From JBEBXQ01 sp040391535 (GTDB lineage: Bacteria; Bacteroidota; Bacteroidia; Cytophagales; Spirosomataceae): a stretch of 30,221 bases of DNA. The stretch's first letter is position 1; each line of letters begins with the position of its first letter. The translations under genes and the position numbers were made by a program. Under the pieces are notes generated by a model, which saw only the letters and a list, made by a program, of their open reading frames with translations, was not told where the DNA came from and did not search any database. Shown here piece by piece: positions 7,560 through 16,691 of the stretch. Location: the NCBI GenBank assembly GCA_040391535.1, contig JBEBXQ010000045.1:1-30221 (forward strand), given 5' to 3'.

Positions 7560-10500
7560 ATGGCAGAAGAAAAAATGATGCGGCTGAGCCAGGTAGCAAG
7601 AACCTTGAACGTAGGGATTTCTACGATCGTAGATCATCTTTCTGCCAAGGGCTATGAGGTTGTATCTAATCCGAACACAAAAATTAACTTTGAACAGATT
7701 GAATTCCTGGCCAAGGATTTCAACTCCGGTGAGCTTCGAACCATGCTGAAACCTTCAGCCCGGGAAGAGCAATCCGCAGCTGAGCCTGTTTCCAGGGAAA
7801 AGCATAAAAGTGATATAGATGATATATTATATTTCCGGACACCACAGGCTGCTTCCCAGCAGACTGAAAAAGAGGAAGTAAAACCGGCTGAAACAAAGGA
7901 AACTTTCGAAGAGCCTAAACTGCCGGGTATTAAAGTTGTAGGAAAAATTGACCTTAAAACAGGAAAACCCCTTGCCCCGAAAGAGGAAAGCACACCTGTA
8001 GCACCTGAAACAGAAACAAAAGCTTCTGAACCGGAAGTAAAACCCCAACCGGAAGTATTGCCTGAAGTACCTAAACCAGAACCTGTTGCAGAAACCCCTC
8101 CGGTCGCCGAAATAAAAACGGAAGCGCCGGTAGAAAAAACACCTGAAAAGAATGTTGTCGCTGCTGAGCCGGTTAAAGAAGAAAAGAAAGAAGAAAAAAT
8201 AATAGCATCAGAAGTAAGTTCACCTGCAATTCAGGAAAAAGAAGTACCGGCAGCACCGGCACCGAAAATACCTGAACCGGAAAAGATTGAAAAATCTGAA
8301 CCTGTTGCAGAAAAACCTGCTTCTGAACCAATAATACAAACACAAAATCCGGTGACAAGCATTCCCGTGCCTCCGACTGAGGCTCCCAAAAATGAGGAAT
8401 CTGCAGTAATTGAAGCAAAAGGTGAGACGCTTCGTGGATTACGCGTAGTTGGTAAAATTCAATTACCCGTAGATCCGCCGAAGAAAAAAGACACGCCTGC
8501 TTCTAATGACAATGCTGACAGAAAAAGGAAACGGAAGAGAAAACGTATTCGTGAGAATGACGTTCCGGCCAACCAGCGTCAGCCTGAAAATAAGCCGACA
8601 GGTACTGCTGCGACAACTCCAGGCGATCAGAAGCCTAAAACATCAACCACCCCTCAGACCGGCACAGCGAATGCCGGAGGAGGTAATAAAGGTGGAAACA
8701 CAACCGCACAGCCAGCAAAAGCAGGTACTGCCAATAAAGCGCATCAGGGCAAAAGACGTGAGCGCCGCGAAGAGGTATCTGAAAAAGAAGTCAGCGATAA
8801 CATCAAGGCGACAATGGCGCGTATGGGCGGAGGCTCGAATGTCAGAGGCGGTGCCAGAGGACGGGGCCGCAAACGCGATCGTCACGACGGAGCAGGATTT
8901 GACGGAGACAACCTGGAAGAATCAAAAATCCTGAAAGTGACCGAATTTATTTCGGCCAACGATTTGTCATCCCTCATGGATGTGACTGTACAGGAAGTCA
9001 TTTCTGTTTGTCTGAATATGGGTATGTTCGTATCCATTAACCAGCGCCTTGACGCGGAAGCCATTACCTTTATAGCGGATGAATTCGGGTATGAAGTAGA
9101 ATTTATCTCCGCCGACGAAGAATCGGATCAGATTGAAGATACTACTGCAGACGATCCCGAAGACCTGACCGACCGTGCCCCGATTGTAACCATTATGGGT
9201 CACGTTGACCACGGTAAAACGTCTTTGCTGGATTATATCAGAAGCGCTAACGTTGCCAGCGGTGAAGCGGGCGGGATTACACAGCACATCGGTGCCTATA
9301 GTGTAAAAACAAAAACCGGTAAAATGGTCACGTTCCTTGATACTCCTGGTCACGAAGCCTTTACGGCGATGCGTGCAAGGGGTGCTAAAATCACGGATGT
9401 GGTTATCATCGTGATCGCAGCTGATGACAGTGTGATGCCACAGACACGTGAGGCTATTAACCACGCTCAGGTCGCTGGTGTACCTATCGTGTTTGCTTTT
9501 AGTAAAGTTGACAAACCGGGTGCCAACTCTGAGAAAATCAGAGAAGAACTGGCCAATATGAACCTGCTGGTGGAAGACTGGGGTGGTAAATACCAGTCAC
9601 AGGAAATTTCTTCCAAATCAGGAATGGGTGTGGATGAGCTGCTTGAAAAAGTATTGCTCGAAGCCGAAATGCTGGAACTGAAAGCCAATCCAAACAAAAA
9701 GGCTTCCGGAACGGTTATTGAAGCTACCCTTGATAAAGGTCGTGGTTACACCACTACCATTCTCGTACAGGCCGGAACGCTGAAAATCGGGGACATTGTT
9801 CTGGCTGGTGCTCATTTCGGGCGTGTCAAAGCGATGGCCGATTACCGCGGAAAACGGCTGAAAGAGGCAGGCCCGTCTATTCCGGTATTATTGCTCGGAC
9901 TTAGCGGTGCGCCTCAGGCGGGAGATAAGTTTGCTGTGATGGAAACGGAAAGAGAAGCCCGTGAAATCGCCAGTAAGCGTGAGCAGATTGCCCGCGAACA
10001 GAGCATGCGTGCCCGTAAGCATATTACACTGGAAGAAATCGGACGGCGGAAAGCCATCGGATCATTCAAAGAGCTGAACCTGATCATTAAGGGTGATGTG
10101 GATGGCTCGGTAGAAGCTTTGGCTGACTCCCTGTTGCAATTATCTACAGGCGAAGTCCAGATCAGCATTATCCATAAAGCGGTAGGTCAGATTTCTGAAT
10201 CTGATGTGAACCTGGCTATTGCTTCTGACGCGATCATTGTCGGATTCCAGGTAAGGCCTTCTCCCAATGCCAAGAAAATGGCCGAACAGGAGCAGATCGA
10301 AATCAGGCATTATTCGGTAATTTATCAGGCGATTGATGAAATCAAAGATGCGATGACCGGTATGCTCGCGCCGACTATCGAAGAGTTTGTAACGGGTAAT
10401 ATTGAAATCCGTGAAACTTTCAAAATCAGCCGTATTGGTACCATTGCAGGATGTTATGTAACTGACGGCTTTGTAAAACGTAATAATAAGATACGGATCA

Positions 10501-10679
10501 TCCGGGCAGGGATTGTTATCCATACCGGAGAAATTGATTCGCTGAAACGATATAAAGATGACGTCAATGAGGTTAAATCAGGTTACGAATGTGGTCTGAA
10601 TATTAAAAACTTCAACGATATTGAAGTCGGTGATATTATTGAAAGTTTCGAATTACGGGAAGTAAAACGAACTTTATAA
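7560..10679 (+). CDS. infB: Translation initiation factor IF-2
   Basis: This 1039-residue GTPase positions initiator tRNA on the ribosome. Residues 1-~55 form an IF2_N winged module (MRLSQVARTLNVGISTIVDHL). Residues ~60-440 are a disordered Glu/Pro/Lys/Ala-rich then Arg/Gly-rich linker holding a basic run at 321-329. A second IF2_N-type module follows (~455-520). The G domain has G1 GHVDHGKT (547-554), G3 DTPGH (594-598), G4 at 648-651 and G5 near SSKSG. Domains II-IV reach the C-terminus with the conserved QVRPSPNAKK and NKIRIIRAG stretches. Oddities: G4 reads SKVD instead of NKxD, and a 12-residue motif with VVGKI occurs twice in the linker (121-132 and 291-302). It is the last gene of the operon, followed by a strong terminator. 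Confidence 0.97.
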   Translation: MAEEKMMRLSQVARTLNVGISTIVDHLSAKGYEVVSNPNTKINFEQIEFLAKDFNSGELRTMLKPSAREEQSAAEPVSREKHKSDIDDILYFRTPQAASQQTEKEEVKPAETKETFEEPKLPGIKVVGKIDLKTGKPLAPKEESTPVAPETETKASEPEVKPQPEVLPEVPKPEPVAETPPVAEIKTEAPVEKTPEKNVVAAEPVKEEKKEEKIIASEVSSPAIQEKEVPAAPAPKIPEPEKIEKSEPVAEKPASEPIIQTQNPVTSIPVPPTEAPKNEESAVIEAKGETLRGLRVVGKIQLPVDPPKKKDTPASNDNADRKRKRKRKRIRENDVPANQRQPENKPTGTAATTPGDQKPKTSTTPQTGTANAGGGNKGGNTTAQPAKAGTANKAHQGKRRERREEVSEKEVSDNIKATMARMGGGSNVRGGARGRGRKRDRHDGAGFDGDNLEESKILKVTEFISANDLSSLMDVTVQEVISVCLNMGMFVSINQRLDAEAITFIADEFGYEVEFISADEESDQIEDTTADDPEDLTDRAPIVTIMGHVDHGKTSLLDYIRSANVASGEAGGITQHIGAYSVKTKTGKMVTFLDTPGHEAFTAMRARGAKITDVVIIVIAADDSVMPQTREAINHAQVAGVPIVFAFSKVDKPGANSEKIREELANMNLLVEDWGGKYQSQEISSKSGMGVDELLEKVLLEAEMLELKANPNKKASGTVIEATLDKGRGYTTTILVQAGTLKIGDIVLAGAHFGRVKAMADYRGKRLKEAGPSIPVLLLGLSGAPQAGDKFAVMETEREAREIASKREQIAREQSMRARKHITLEEIGRRKAIGSFKELNLIIKGDVDGSVEALADSLLQLSTGEVQISIIHKAVGQISESDVNLAIASDAIIVGFQVRPSPNAKKMAEQEQIEIRHYSVIYQAIDEIKDAMTGMLAPTIEEFVTGNIEIRETFKISRIGTIAGCYVTDGFVKRNNKIRIIRAGIVIHTGEIDSLKRYKDDVNEVKSGYECGLNIKNFNDIEVGDIIESFELREVKRTL

Positions 10680-10686
10680 CTTCTAA

Positions 10687-10713
10687 GAAAGAGCCGGCGA
10701 AACCGGCTCTTTC
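10687..10713 (+). terminator. Intrinsic terminator of the rimP-nusA-infB operon
   Basis: A perfect 11-bp inverted repeat (10687-10697 with 10703-10713; arms GAAAGAGCCGG and its complement) encloses the 5-nt loop CGAAA and begins 8 bp after the infB stop. The A-rich 5' arm and T-rich 3' arm serve as the U-tract. Confidence 0.85.
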
Positions 10714-10875
10714 AATATAATACCACCTCTGAGAAAAGTTTTTGACGTTTCACGGAAATAAATCCTCCCCAAAAGAATACGATTAAACCTTTTAGTCTGT
10801 TATTTTATCTAATGAACGTCTTTTCTATCTGGATGAACAGGAAAAGAAAATTCACAACAAAAAATAACACAAATC

Positions 10876-11703
10876 ATGATAAGAAAATCATTCGTACTAC
10901 CCCTGCTGACCCTCTTTGCTTCTGCTACAGACAACGGGAGCATAGCGGCTACGCATAAGAATACAATTGCTGAAAAGCCGGCAGTTCATAGATCTTCATC
11001 TGCACATACTTCTGTTTCCCTGCCAACCCAGGTCAAACCCGTTCCGGATTCATTATTTAATAAATATTACGATGCAACCGGCGGACAGAAACTCTGGAAA
11101 GAAATCAAAACTTATACAACCCATCAGAAATTATCTTCCAGTTCATCTGTGAATTATGATGTGGTAGTGAATGCTGATCTTGCCAATCAGTCGGTTCATA
11201 AAAGCCGTATTGCCATGAAACGGGAATTTATCTACGTTGCTAAACCTAATGACGGATGGCTGAAAATACCGCTGGGAAGTTCAGACAAAGCTACCAAATA
11301 TCAGGTCAACGGGTTGAATGCTACAGAAAAGAGTAATCTTGTCAGTGAAATGTATAATTCACTTTTGCCGTTTTATGATTACAAAAGCAGGGGTTTGATC
11401 GCCTCTTACGCAGGTACCGAAACCATTAACGGCAAAAAGGTAGAGCATGTGGAACTGCAAGGTAAAGGGGCAGTCTATAATCTGTATTTTGACGGGCAAA
11501 CCCACTTGCTTGCCCGTGTCAGAGAAAAATCAGACGGCGTTGAATATATCCGCACATATTCAGATTATGTGAAATCAAAATCCGGTATTTCGTATGCTTC
11601 AAAAATTGTAGAAACCAACTCAAAAGATAAAAAATCCACTACTATTTCTGTCACAGATCTGGTCATCAATCCCGTATTTGATCAGGCACTGTTTCAAAAA
11701 TAA
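10876..11703 (+). CDS. LolA-like periplasmic protein (outer-membrane lipoprotein-sorting-like fold), function unknown
   Basis: The 275-residue product has an N-terminal signal-like segment (IRKSFVLPLLTLFASA) followed by a Ser/Thr-rich spacer. A domain then begins DSLFNKYYDATGGQKLWKEIKTY, the typical opening of Bacteroidota LolA/LolB-like (outer membrane lipoprotein-sorting protein-like) beta-sheet domains. Further beta-hairpin segments follow, including KVEHVELQGKGAVYNLYFDGQTHLLARVREKSDGVEYIRTYSDY. It is soluble and periplasmic if the signal peptide is cleaved. It lies 32 bp before tamB on the same strand, so co-transcription with the tamB-tamL outer-membrane assembly module is likely. The fold call rests on the motif pattern; lipoprotein carriage itself is not shown. 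Confidence 0.75.
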   Translation: MIRKSFVLPLLTLFASATDNGSIAATHKNTIAEKPAVHRSSSAHTSVSLPTQVKPVPDSLFNKYYDATGGQKLWKEIKTYTTHQKLSSSSSVNYDVVVNADLANQSVHKSRIAMKREFIYVAKPNDGWLKIPLGSSDKATKYQVNGLNATEKSNLVSEMYNSLLPFYDYKSRGLIASYAGTETINGKKVEHVELQGKGAVYNLYFDGQTHLLARVREKSDGVEYIRTYSDYVKSKSGISYASKIVETNSKDKKSTTISVTDLVINPVFDQALFQK

Positions 11704-11735
11704 TTCATAAGCTAATTCCGGATTTATCCTGAATC

Positions 11736-14700
11736 ATGAGAAAGACAGCAATCCTTGCAGGATGCACCTTGTTATTTATCATTTTTATGATGGCGGTTGT
11801 CCTGCTGGGTATCAATACTCCGGCAGGACAACGGTTTATTACTAACAGGGTAAATTCGTATCTGCAGCAAAAACTTCAGGTTCCGTTTCACATTGATCAT
11901 ATCGGTATACGAATTCCTGACTGGATCGCGCTGGAAGGCATCTATATTCCTGACCTGAAACAGGATACGCTGGTATCAGGTAAAAAACTATATGTTAATC
12001 TGGACATGTGGGCGTTGCTCAGCGGAGATATCGGGATCAATGCGATTGAGGCTGAAGATATCCGTGCCAGGATAGTAAGGCAGGCTCCTGATACTACTTT
12101 TAATTATCAGTTTATCATCGATGCATTCGATAGCGGCACCCCACCTGACCCAGCCGATACGGTCAGTGTGCCCATGAATATGCGCCTCGATGAAATACTT
12201 CTGAAAAACGTATCGGTTACTTATCAGGATGATGCTGCCGGACTGGAAACCCATGCTCTCATTCCCGACGGGAAAGTTACCTTTGATGCGTTTAATACTT
12301 CCTACATGCGCTTTCACCCGGACAATGTTGTCCTTGAAGGAGCAAGGGTTTCATTGCTCAGCTATGCTCCTAAAGTAAAGGTTCATGAAATTGAAATTCC
12401 TGAAAACCCAGACGATTCCCTGGATATCAGCTTAGGGCAATTACAGGTAAAAGATTTTACATGGCAATATCAGGATGAGATTTCAGGATTAAGCAATGGA
12501 CTTACGCTGGGATACCTGGAGGGGCGTGCCAATAAGATTTACCTCAAAAAACAGTACGTAGGACTAAAAAAAGTACAGATTGAAAACCTGGCGACCTATG
12601 TCAGATTTGACAAAACAGATACTCCGGCCCCTAAGGAAACACCAGCTGAGACTGTTTCGGAAGGACCCGGATGGACCGTACTGGCAGATGAGTTCACTAT
12701 AGCAAACACTTCTGTCAGGTACGATGACGAATCTGTAAAACCAGCTCCGGCAGGAATGGATTTTGCGCATTTGCATTTTTCAGACTTCACCACTGATCTT
12801 AAAGATTTACAATATTCAGATACAGCCATTTCAGGAACGCTGAACAACCTTAGTTTTAAAGAGAAAAGCGGTTTAAAGATTGATGCAGCAAAAACGCTCT
12901 TTGCTTATACTGAAAAGGAAACCTTTCTGAAGAATTTTTACCTCAAAACACCTGATACCGAATTAGCGGCTGATGTTACATTACAGTATAGCAGCTTGGA
13001 TGAGTTATCGGAACAGATAGGAAAAGTAAAACTTGATGTGCAACTTGATAAAAGCAGGCTTGGCTTTAAAGACATACTCCTGCTGGTTCCTGATCTGAAA
13101 ACAACACCTCCTTTTAATAAACTCCCTGGTGGGTCGCTTACCGGTATGGCCGTTTTGAAAGGTACGGTAAATAATCTGGTGATCAGTCAGGCAGATTTTA
13201 CAACAGGAAAGGCAACGCATGCCAATATCTCAGGACGCATTGCCGGCTTGCCTGAGACCGATAAACTTGAGCTTGATCTTCAGGTAAATGATCTCAGCAG
13301 TATCAGTGAAGATATTCAGGTTTTCTTACCCGACAGCACGCTACCACCAGACATACGCCTTCCTGAAACACTTGCTCTCAGCGGCGCCGTGAAAGGGGAA
13401 ATCGAGGCCCTTATCCTGAACGCTACGTTGAAATCCAGCTCAGGAAATGCCGGTTTTAACGGACAGCTCCTGAATGTTCTGAATCCGGATGTGCTGACCT
13501 ATACCGGAAATCTCGATATGGATAGCCTGGATCTGGGCTATATTCTTAATGTATCCCCTGAAGAACTGGGTACCGTTTCGCTGTCTGTTGCAGCCGAGGG
13601 CAACGGTATTGACCCCAATACAATGAATGCGACCTTAAACGGGACCATCAAACACGCATCCGTCCAGCAGTATATTTACAATAATCTGACACTTAACGGA
13701 AGCCTGAATAAAGGTATAGCCGATTTTCAGGCGAAAATAGATGATGAGAACCTAAGAATGCAGATTACCGGCCATTCGGATATTTCCCGCGATTTCCCTG
13801 ATCTCAGACTGGATGCTGAAATTGCCGAATTCCAGCTGAAGCCACTTAATTTGTATACGGATGAGGTAGGTTTCAGAGGTTCTTTCAAAGTTGACTTTTC
13901 TTCATTGAATCCCGACAATCCGTTAGGATCAGTTGTAGCGGAAAATATTGTGGTTACCGATCAGGGTAAAGTGGTACCGGTGGGAAATATGTCCGTTAAC
14001 CTGACCCAGGAAGCCAACGGCAACAAAACGGCAGCTATTGATTCGCCGATGCTTACCGCACGAATGAACGGAAACTATTCTTATCCGGAACTGGCCGACG
14101 TAGTCAGCCATGAAATCTCAAAATATTTTGAGGTGATGGATACAACATTGTCCGCTACACACCAGTTGGCCGCTTCCCGCTTTCGTTTCCAGGCAAAGGC
14201 TTTCTATCATCCTGTCCTGAAAGTGTTTGCTCCTGCCCTGACGGAGATGGATACCATTAGTCTGGCTGCCAGAGTTGACAATCAGTCTGATACTTCCATG
14301 CTTTTCCGGATTATTGCACCTTTTATTGACTACGATTCAATGAAAGTTTCCCAGACGAGGTTCGGGTTAGCAGGAACGGGAGAAAAGGCGGTTATCAGAG
14401 GTTCTCTTGGTGAATTTCAGATGCCTGGTTTCAGAATCCGCAAAGCAGAAATTACCGGTGATATGGCTCAGAATAAGATTCAGTTTGACTTCACTGTAAA
14501 AGACTCCCTGGATAAAAGACAGCATGGTTTTTCAGGAAATCTGGCCATTGATCATAAACGATACCGCTTCGGGCTGACGAAAGACATCCTGCTTAATTAT
14601 GTAGGCTGGGTTCCGGAGCCTGAGGGCTATATTGACTATAACGACGAAGGATTATATATCAAAGATTTTGGTCTGAGCAATAACCGCGGGGAACAGCTAC

Positions 14701-16691
14701 TGCTCACGTCGGCAAGAGATTCGGTGAATGCACCTATCAGAATTATGGCAAAAGATATTCAGATAGGGCCGCTGGTGACTATGGTACTTCAGGATTCTAC
14801 GTTTGCTGACGGAACACTGAATGGTGATATCCGTATACGCGACTATATGAAAGAGCACCTGATCTTTGGGGGTAACTTAACCGTAAACGGACTCAAACTG
14901 ACACAGATTCCGATTGGTGATCTCAATATCCGGGCCACCAATCGTGACGAAACTAAAATTCTGCTGACCGCTACCCTGTCCAATGAGGACAATGACCTCA
15001 ACATTTCAGGCAATTATGCCCCCGCTGAGAAATTACCGCTGGATTTTAAAATCGCTATAAAGAAATTATCTGCGAAAACCATTGAAGCTTTCAGTTTTGG
15101 TGAGCTGACCCAATCCAAAGGACAACTGACCGGTGATCTGACGCTTAAAGGCTCTACAGATAATCCTGCGTTGGACGGTGCCGTCAAATTTAATGAGGTT
15201 GCCTTCCGGATCAGTCAGCTGGGCGCTATTTACCAGATCCCGTCCAGTAATCTGAACTTCAATGGCCAGAAAATCCTTTTCAATAACTTCATTGTTACGG
15301 ATAACCTCAACCAGGAATTGAAAGTGAATGGTAATGTAGACATATCATCTGTGCCTGATGTCGGTTACGATCTGACCATAAATACCCGCAATTTCACAGC
15401 ACTCAATTCGACCCGGAAAGATAATGATATGTTCTTCGGGAAAGGCATTGTCAATGCTGACCTGCACATCAAAGGCCGTGGAAGTGAATCGGTCATCGAT
15501 GGCGACGTTAAACTGATTTCGGGAAGTAATATTACGGTAATTATGCCTGATAATGCGTCAGCTTCCACAGGTGAAGGTATTGTTGAATTTATCAGTCCTG
15601 AAAAACCGGAAATGGCTGGAATGACGCTGACTCAGGAAGATTCAGCTGAGGTCACACAGGCGCCTGTTATTGGCTTTGCCTCCGAGATGAATCTTAATAT
15701 TGAAGCAGACGATAAATCAGAATTTACCATTGTTGTGGATGAGCTCAACGGTGACCAGCTTAAGGTGAAAGGAAACGCCCAGCTGAATACCGGTATAGCA
15801 CCTAACGGTCAGCTCTTCCTGCTGGGGTTGTATGAACTGACCGAAGGCTCATACGATCTGTCGCTTGAAGTATTGAAAAAACAGTTCATCATCAGAAAGG
15901 GAAGTCAGATGCTATGGACAGGTGATCCTATGAAAGCCGATATTGATATAACGGCAGTATACCCGATCAATGCTGATTTGTCCCAGTTGAGTTCTTATGG
16001 TGCCGAATTCGGTAAAACCCCTTTGAATGTTCTCCTGAAAATTCAGGGAAATCTTACCGCACCGGTCATTAAATTTGAAATTGAGCCACAGGCCGATATT
16101 CTTTCAAGGAATGTAGTTAATAAAATCAATGACAATATTCTTACACAACTGAATAACAACAGCTCGGAAGTCAACAAACAGGCTTTCGCATTGCTGGTCA
16201 TGAACCGCTTTATTACAGAGCAGTCAGGCACGCCTGGTGCCGGCCTTAGTGCCGAGGGTATTGCCCGCCAGAGTGTAAGTCAGCTTCTGAGCGACCAGCT
16301 GAACCTGCTGGCGTCGGATCTGGTGAAAGGAGTTAACCTTAATTTTGATCTGAATTCGTCAAATGATGGCGGAACAGCCCGCACCGACCTGAATGTAGGT
16401 TTGAGCAAAGGGTTTCTTAATGACCGTCTCACCATTGCAGTAGGCCGGAACTTTGAAATTGAAAACAGTGGAAACGCTCCAAGCTCCACAGAGATTTTTG
16501 ATAATATTTCGGTTAATTATGCCCTGACAAGAGACGGGCGTTATATGGCCAGAGCATACCGTAAAAATCAGTTCCAGACCGTATTGGAAGGGTATGTCGT
16601 TGAAACAGGTGTCAGTTTTGTTATTACCATGGATTATGATGCGTTCCGTGAAATTTTCCAGAAGTCAACCGGAAGCAAAAATGAAAAATAA
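11736..16691 (+). CDS. tamB: TamB-like translocation and assembly module protein (AsmA-like, DUF490 C-terminus)
   Basis: This 1651-residue protein has a single N-terminal membrane anchor (about residues 5-27), then INTPAGQRFITNRVNSYLQQKLQVPFHIDHIGIRIPDWIALEGIYIPD, the usual AsmA/TamB opening. More than 1200 residues of repeating beta-strand segments follow (periplasmic beta-taco), ending in the TamB (DUF490) domain from about residue 1200, with LLGLYELTEGSYDLSL, LLKIQGNLTAPVIKFEIEP, LLSDQLNLLAS and LNVGLSKGFLNDRLTIAVGRNFEIE. TamB-type proteins bridge the inner and outer membranes and act in outer-membrane protein insertion and phospholipid transport. The ORF overlaps the next gene, a TamA-like lipoprotein, by 11 bp, which implies translational coupling. 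Length is normal for Bacteroidota TamB. Confidence 0.93.
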   Translation: MRKTAILAGCTLLFIIFMMAVVLLGINTPAGQRFITNRVNSYLQQKLQVPFHIDHIGIRIPDWIALEGIYIPDLKQDTLVSGKKLYVNLDMWALLSGDIGINAIEAEDIRARIVRQAPDTTFNYQFIIDAFDSGTPPDPADTVSVPMNMRLDEILLKNVSVTYQDDAAGLETHALIPDGKVTFDAFNTSYMRFHPDNVVLEGARVSLLSYAPKVKVHEIEIPENPDDSLDISLGQLQVKDFTWQYQDEISGLSNGLTLGYLEGRANKIYLKKQYVGLKKVQIENLATYVRFDKTDTPAPKETPAETVSEGPGWTVLADEFTIANTSVRYDDESVKPAPAGMDFAHLHFSDFTTDLKDLQYSDTAISGTLNNLSFKEKSGLKIDAAKTLFAYTEKETFLKNFYLKTPDTELAADVTLQYSSLDELSEQIGKVKLDVQLDKSRLGFKDILLLVPDLKTTPPFNKLPGGSLTGMAVLKGTVNNLVISQADFTTGKATHANISGRIAGLPETDKLELDLQVNDLSSISEDIQVFLPDSTLPPDIRLPETLALSGAVKGEIEALILNATLKSSSGNAGFNGQLLNVLNPDVLTYTGNLDMDSLDLGYILNVSPEELGTVSLSVAAEGNGIDPNTMNATLNGTIKHASVQQYIYNNLTLNGSLNKGIADFQAKIDDENLRMQITGHSDISRDFPDLRLDAEIAEFQLKPLNLYTDEVGFRGSFKVDFSSLNPDNPLGSVVAENIVVTDQGKVVPVGNMSVNLTQEANGNKTAAIDSPMLTARMNGNYSYPELADVVSHEISKYFEVMDTTLSATHQLAASRFRFQAKAFYHPVLKVFAPALTEMDTISLAARVDNQSDTSMLFRIIAPFIDYDSMKVSQTRFGLAGTGEKAVIRGSLGEFQMPGFRIRKAEITGDMAQNKIQFDFTVKDSLDKRQHGFSGNLAIDHKRYRFGLTKDILLNYVGWVPEPEGYIDYNDEGLYIKDFGLSNNRGEQLLLTSARDSVNAPIRIMAKDIQIGPLVTMVLQDSTFADGTLNGDIRIRDYMKEHLIFGGNLTVNGLKLTQIPIGDLNIRATNRDETKILLTATLSNEDNDLNISGNYAPAEKLPLDFKIAIKKLSAKTIEAFSFGELTQSKGQLTGDLTLKGSTDNPALDGAVKFNEVAFRISQLGAIYQIPSSNLNFNGQKILFNNFIVTDNLNQELKVNGNVDISSVPDVGYDLTINTRNFTALNSTRKDNDMFFGKGIVNADLHIKGRGSESVIDGDVKLISGSNITVIMPDNASASTGEGIVEFISPEKPEMAGMTLTQEDSAEVTQAPVIGFASEMNLNIEADDKSEFTIVVDELNGDQLKVKGNAQLNTGIAPNGQLFLLGLYELTEGSYDLSLEVLKKQFIIRKGSQMLWTGDPMKADIDITAVYPINADLSQLSSYGAEFGKTPLNVLLKIQGNLTAPVIKFEIEPQADILSRNVVNKINDNILTQLNNNSSEVNKQAFALLVMNRFITEQSGTPGAGLSAEGIARQSVSQLLSDQLNLLASDLVKGVNLNFDLNSSNDGGTARTDLNVGLSKGFLNDRLTIAVGRNFEIENSGNAPSSTEIFDNISVNYALTRDGRYMARAYRKNQFQTVLEGYVVETGVSFVITMDYDAFREIFQKSTGSKNEK

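Noticed and set aside
8519..8554. Lys/Arg repeat in the IF-2 linker considered as a frameshift or repeat-expansion site
   Set aside because: The reading frame continues without a break and basic runs are normal in long IF-2 linkers.
8506..8934. 142-codon plus-strand open frame within infB
   Set aside because: It is an alternate frame of the low-complexity IF-2 linker, where biased codons keep other frames open; no domain or start signal.
16594..16680. Earlier in-frame ATG for tamL
   Set aside because: It would place 29 residues before a textbook lipoprotein signal peptide and lie deep inside tamB.
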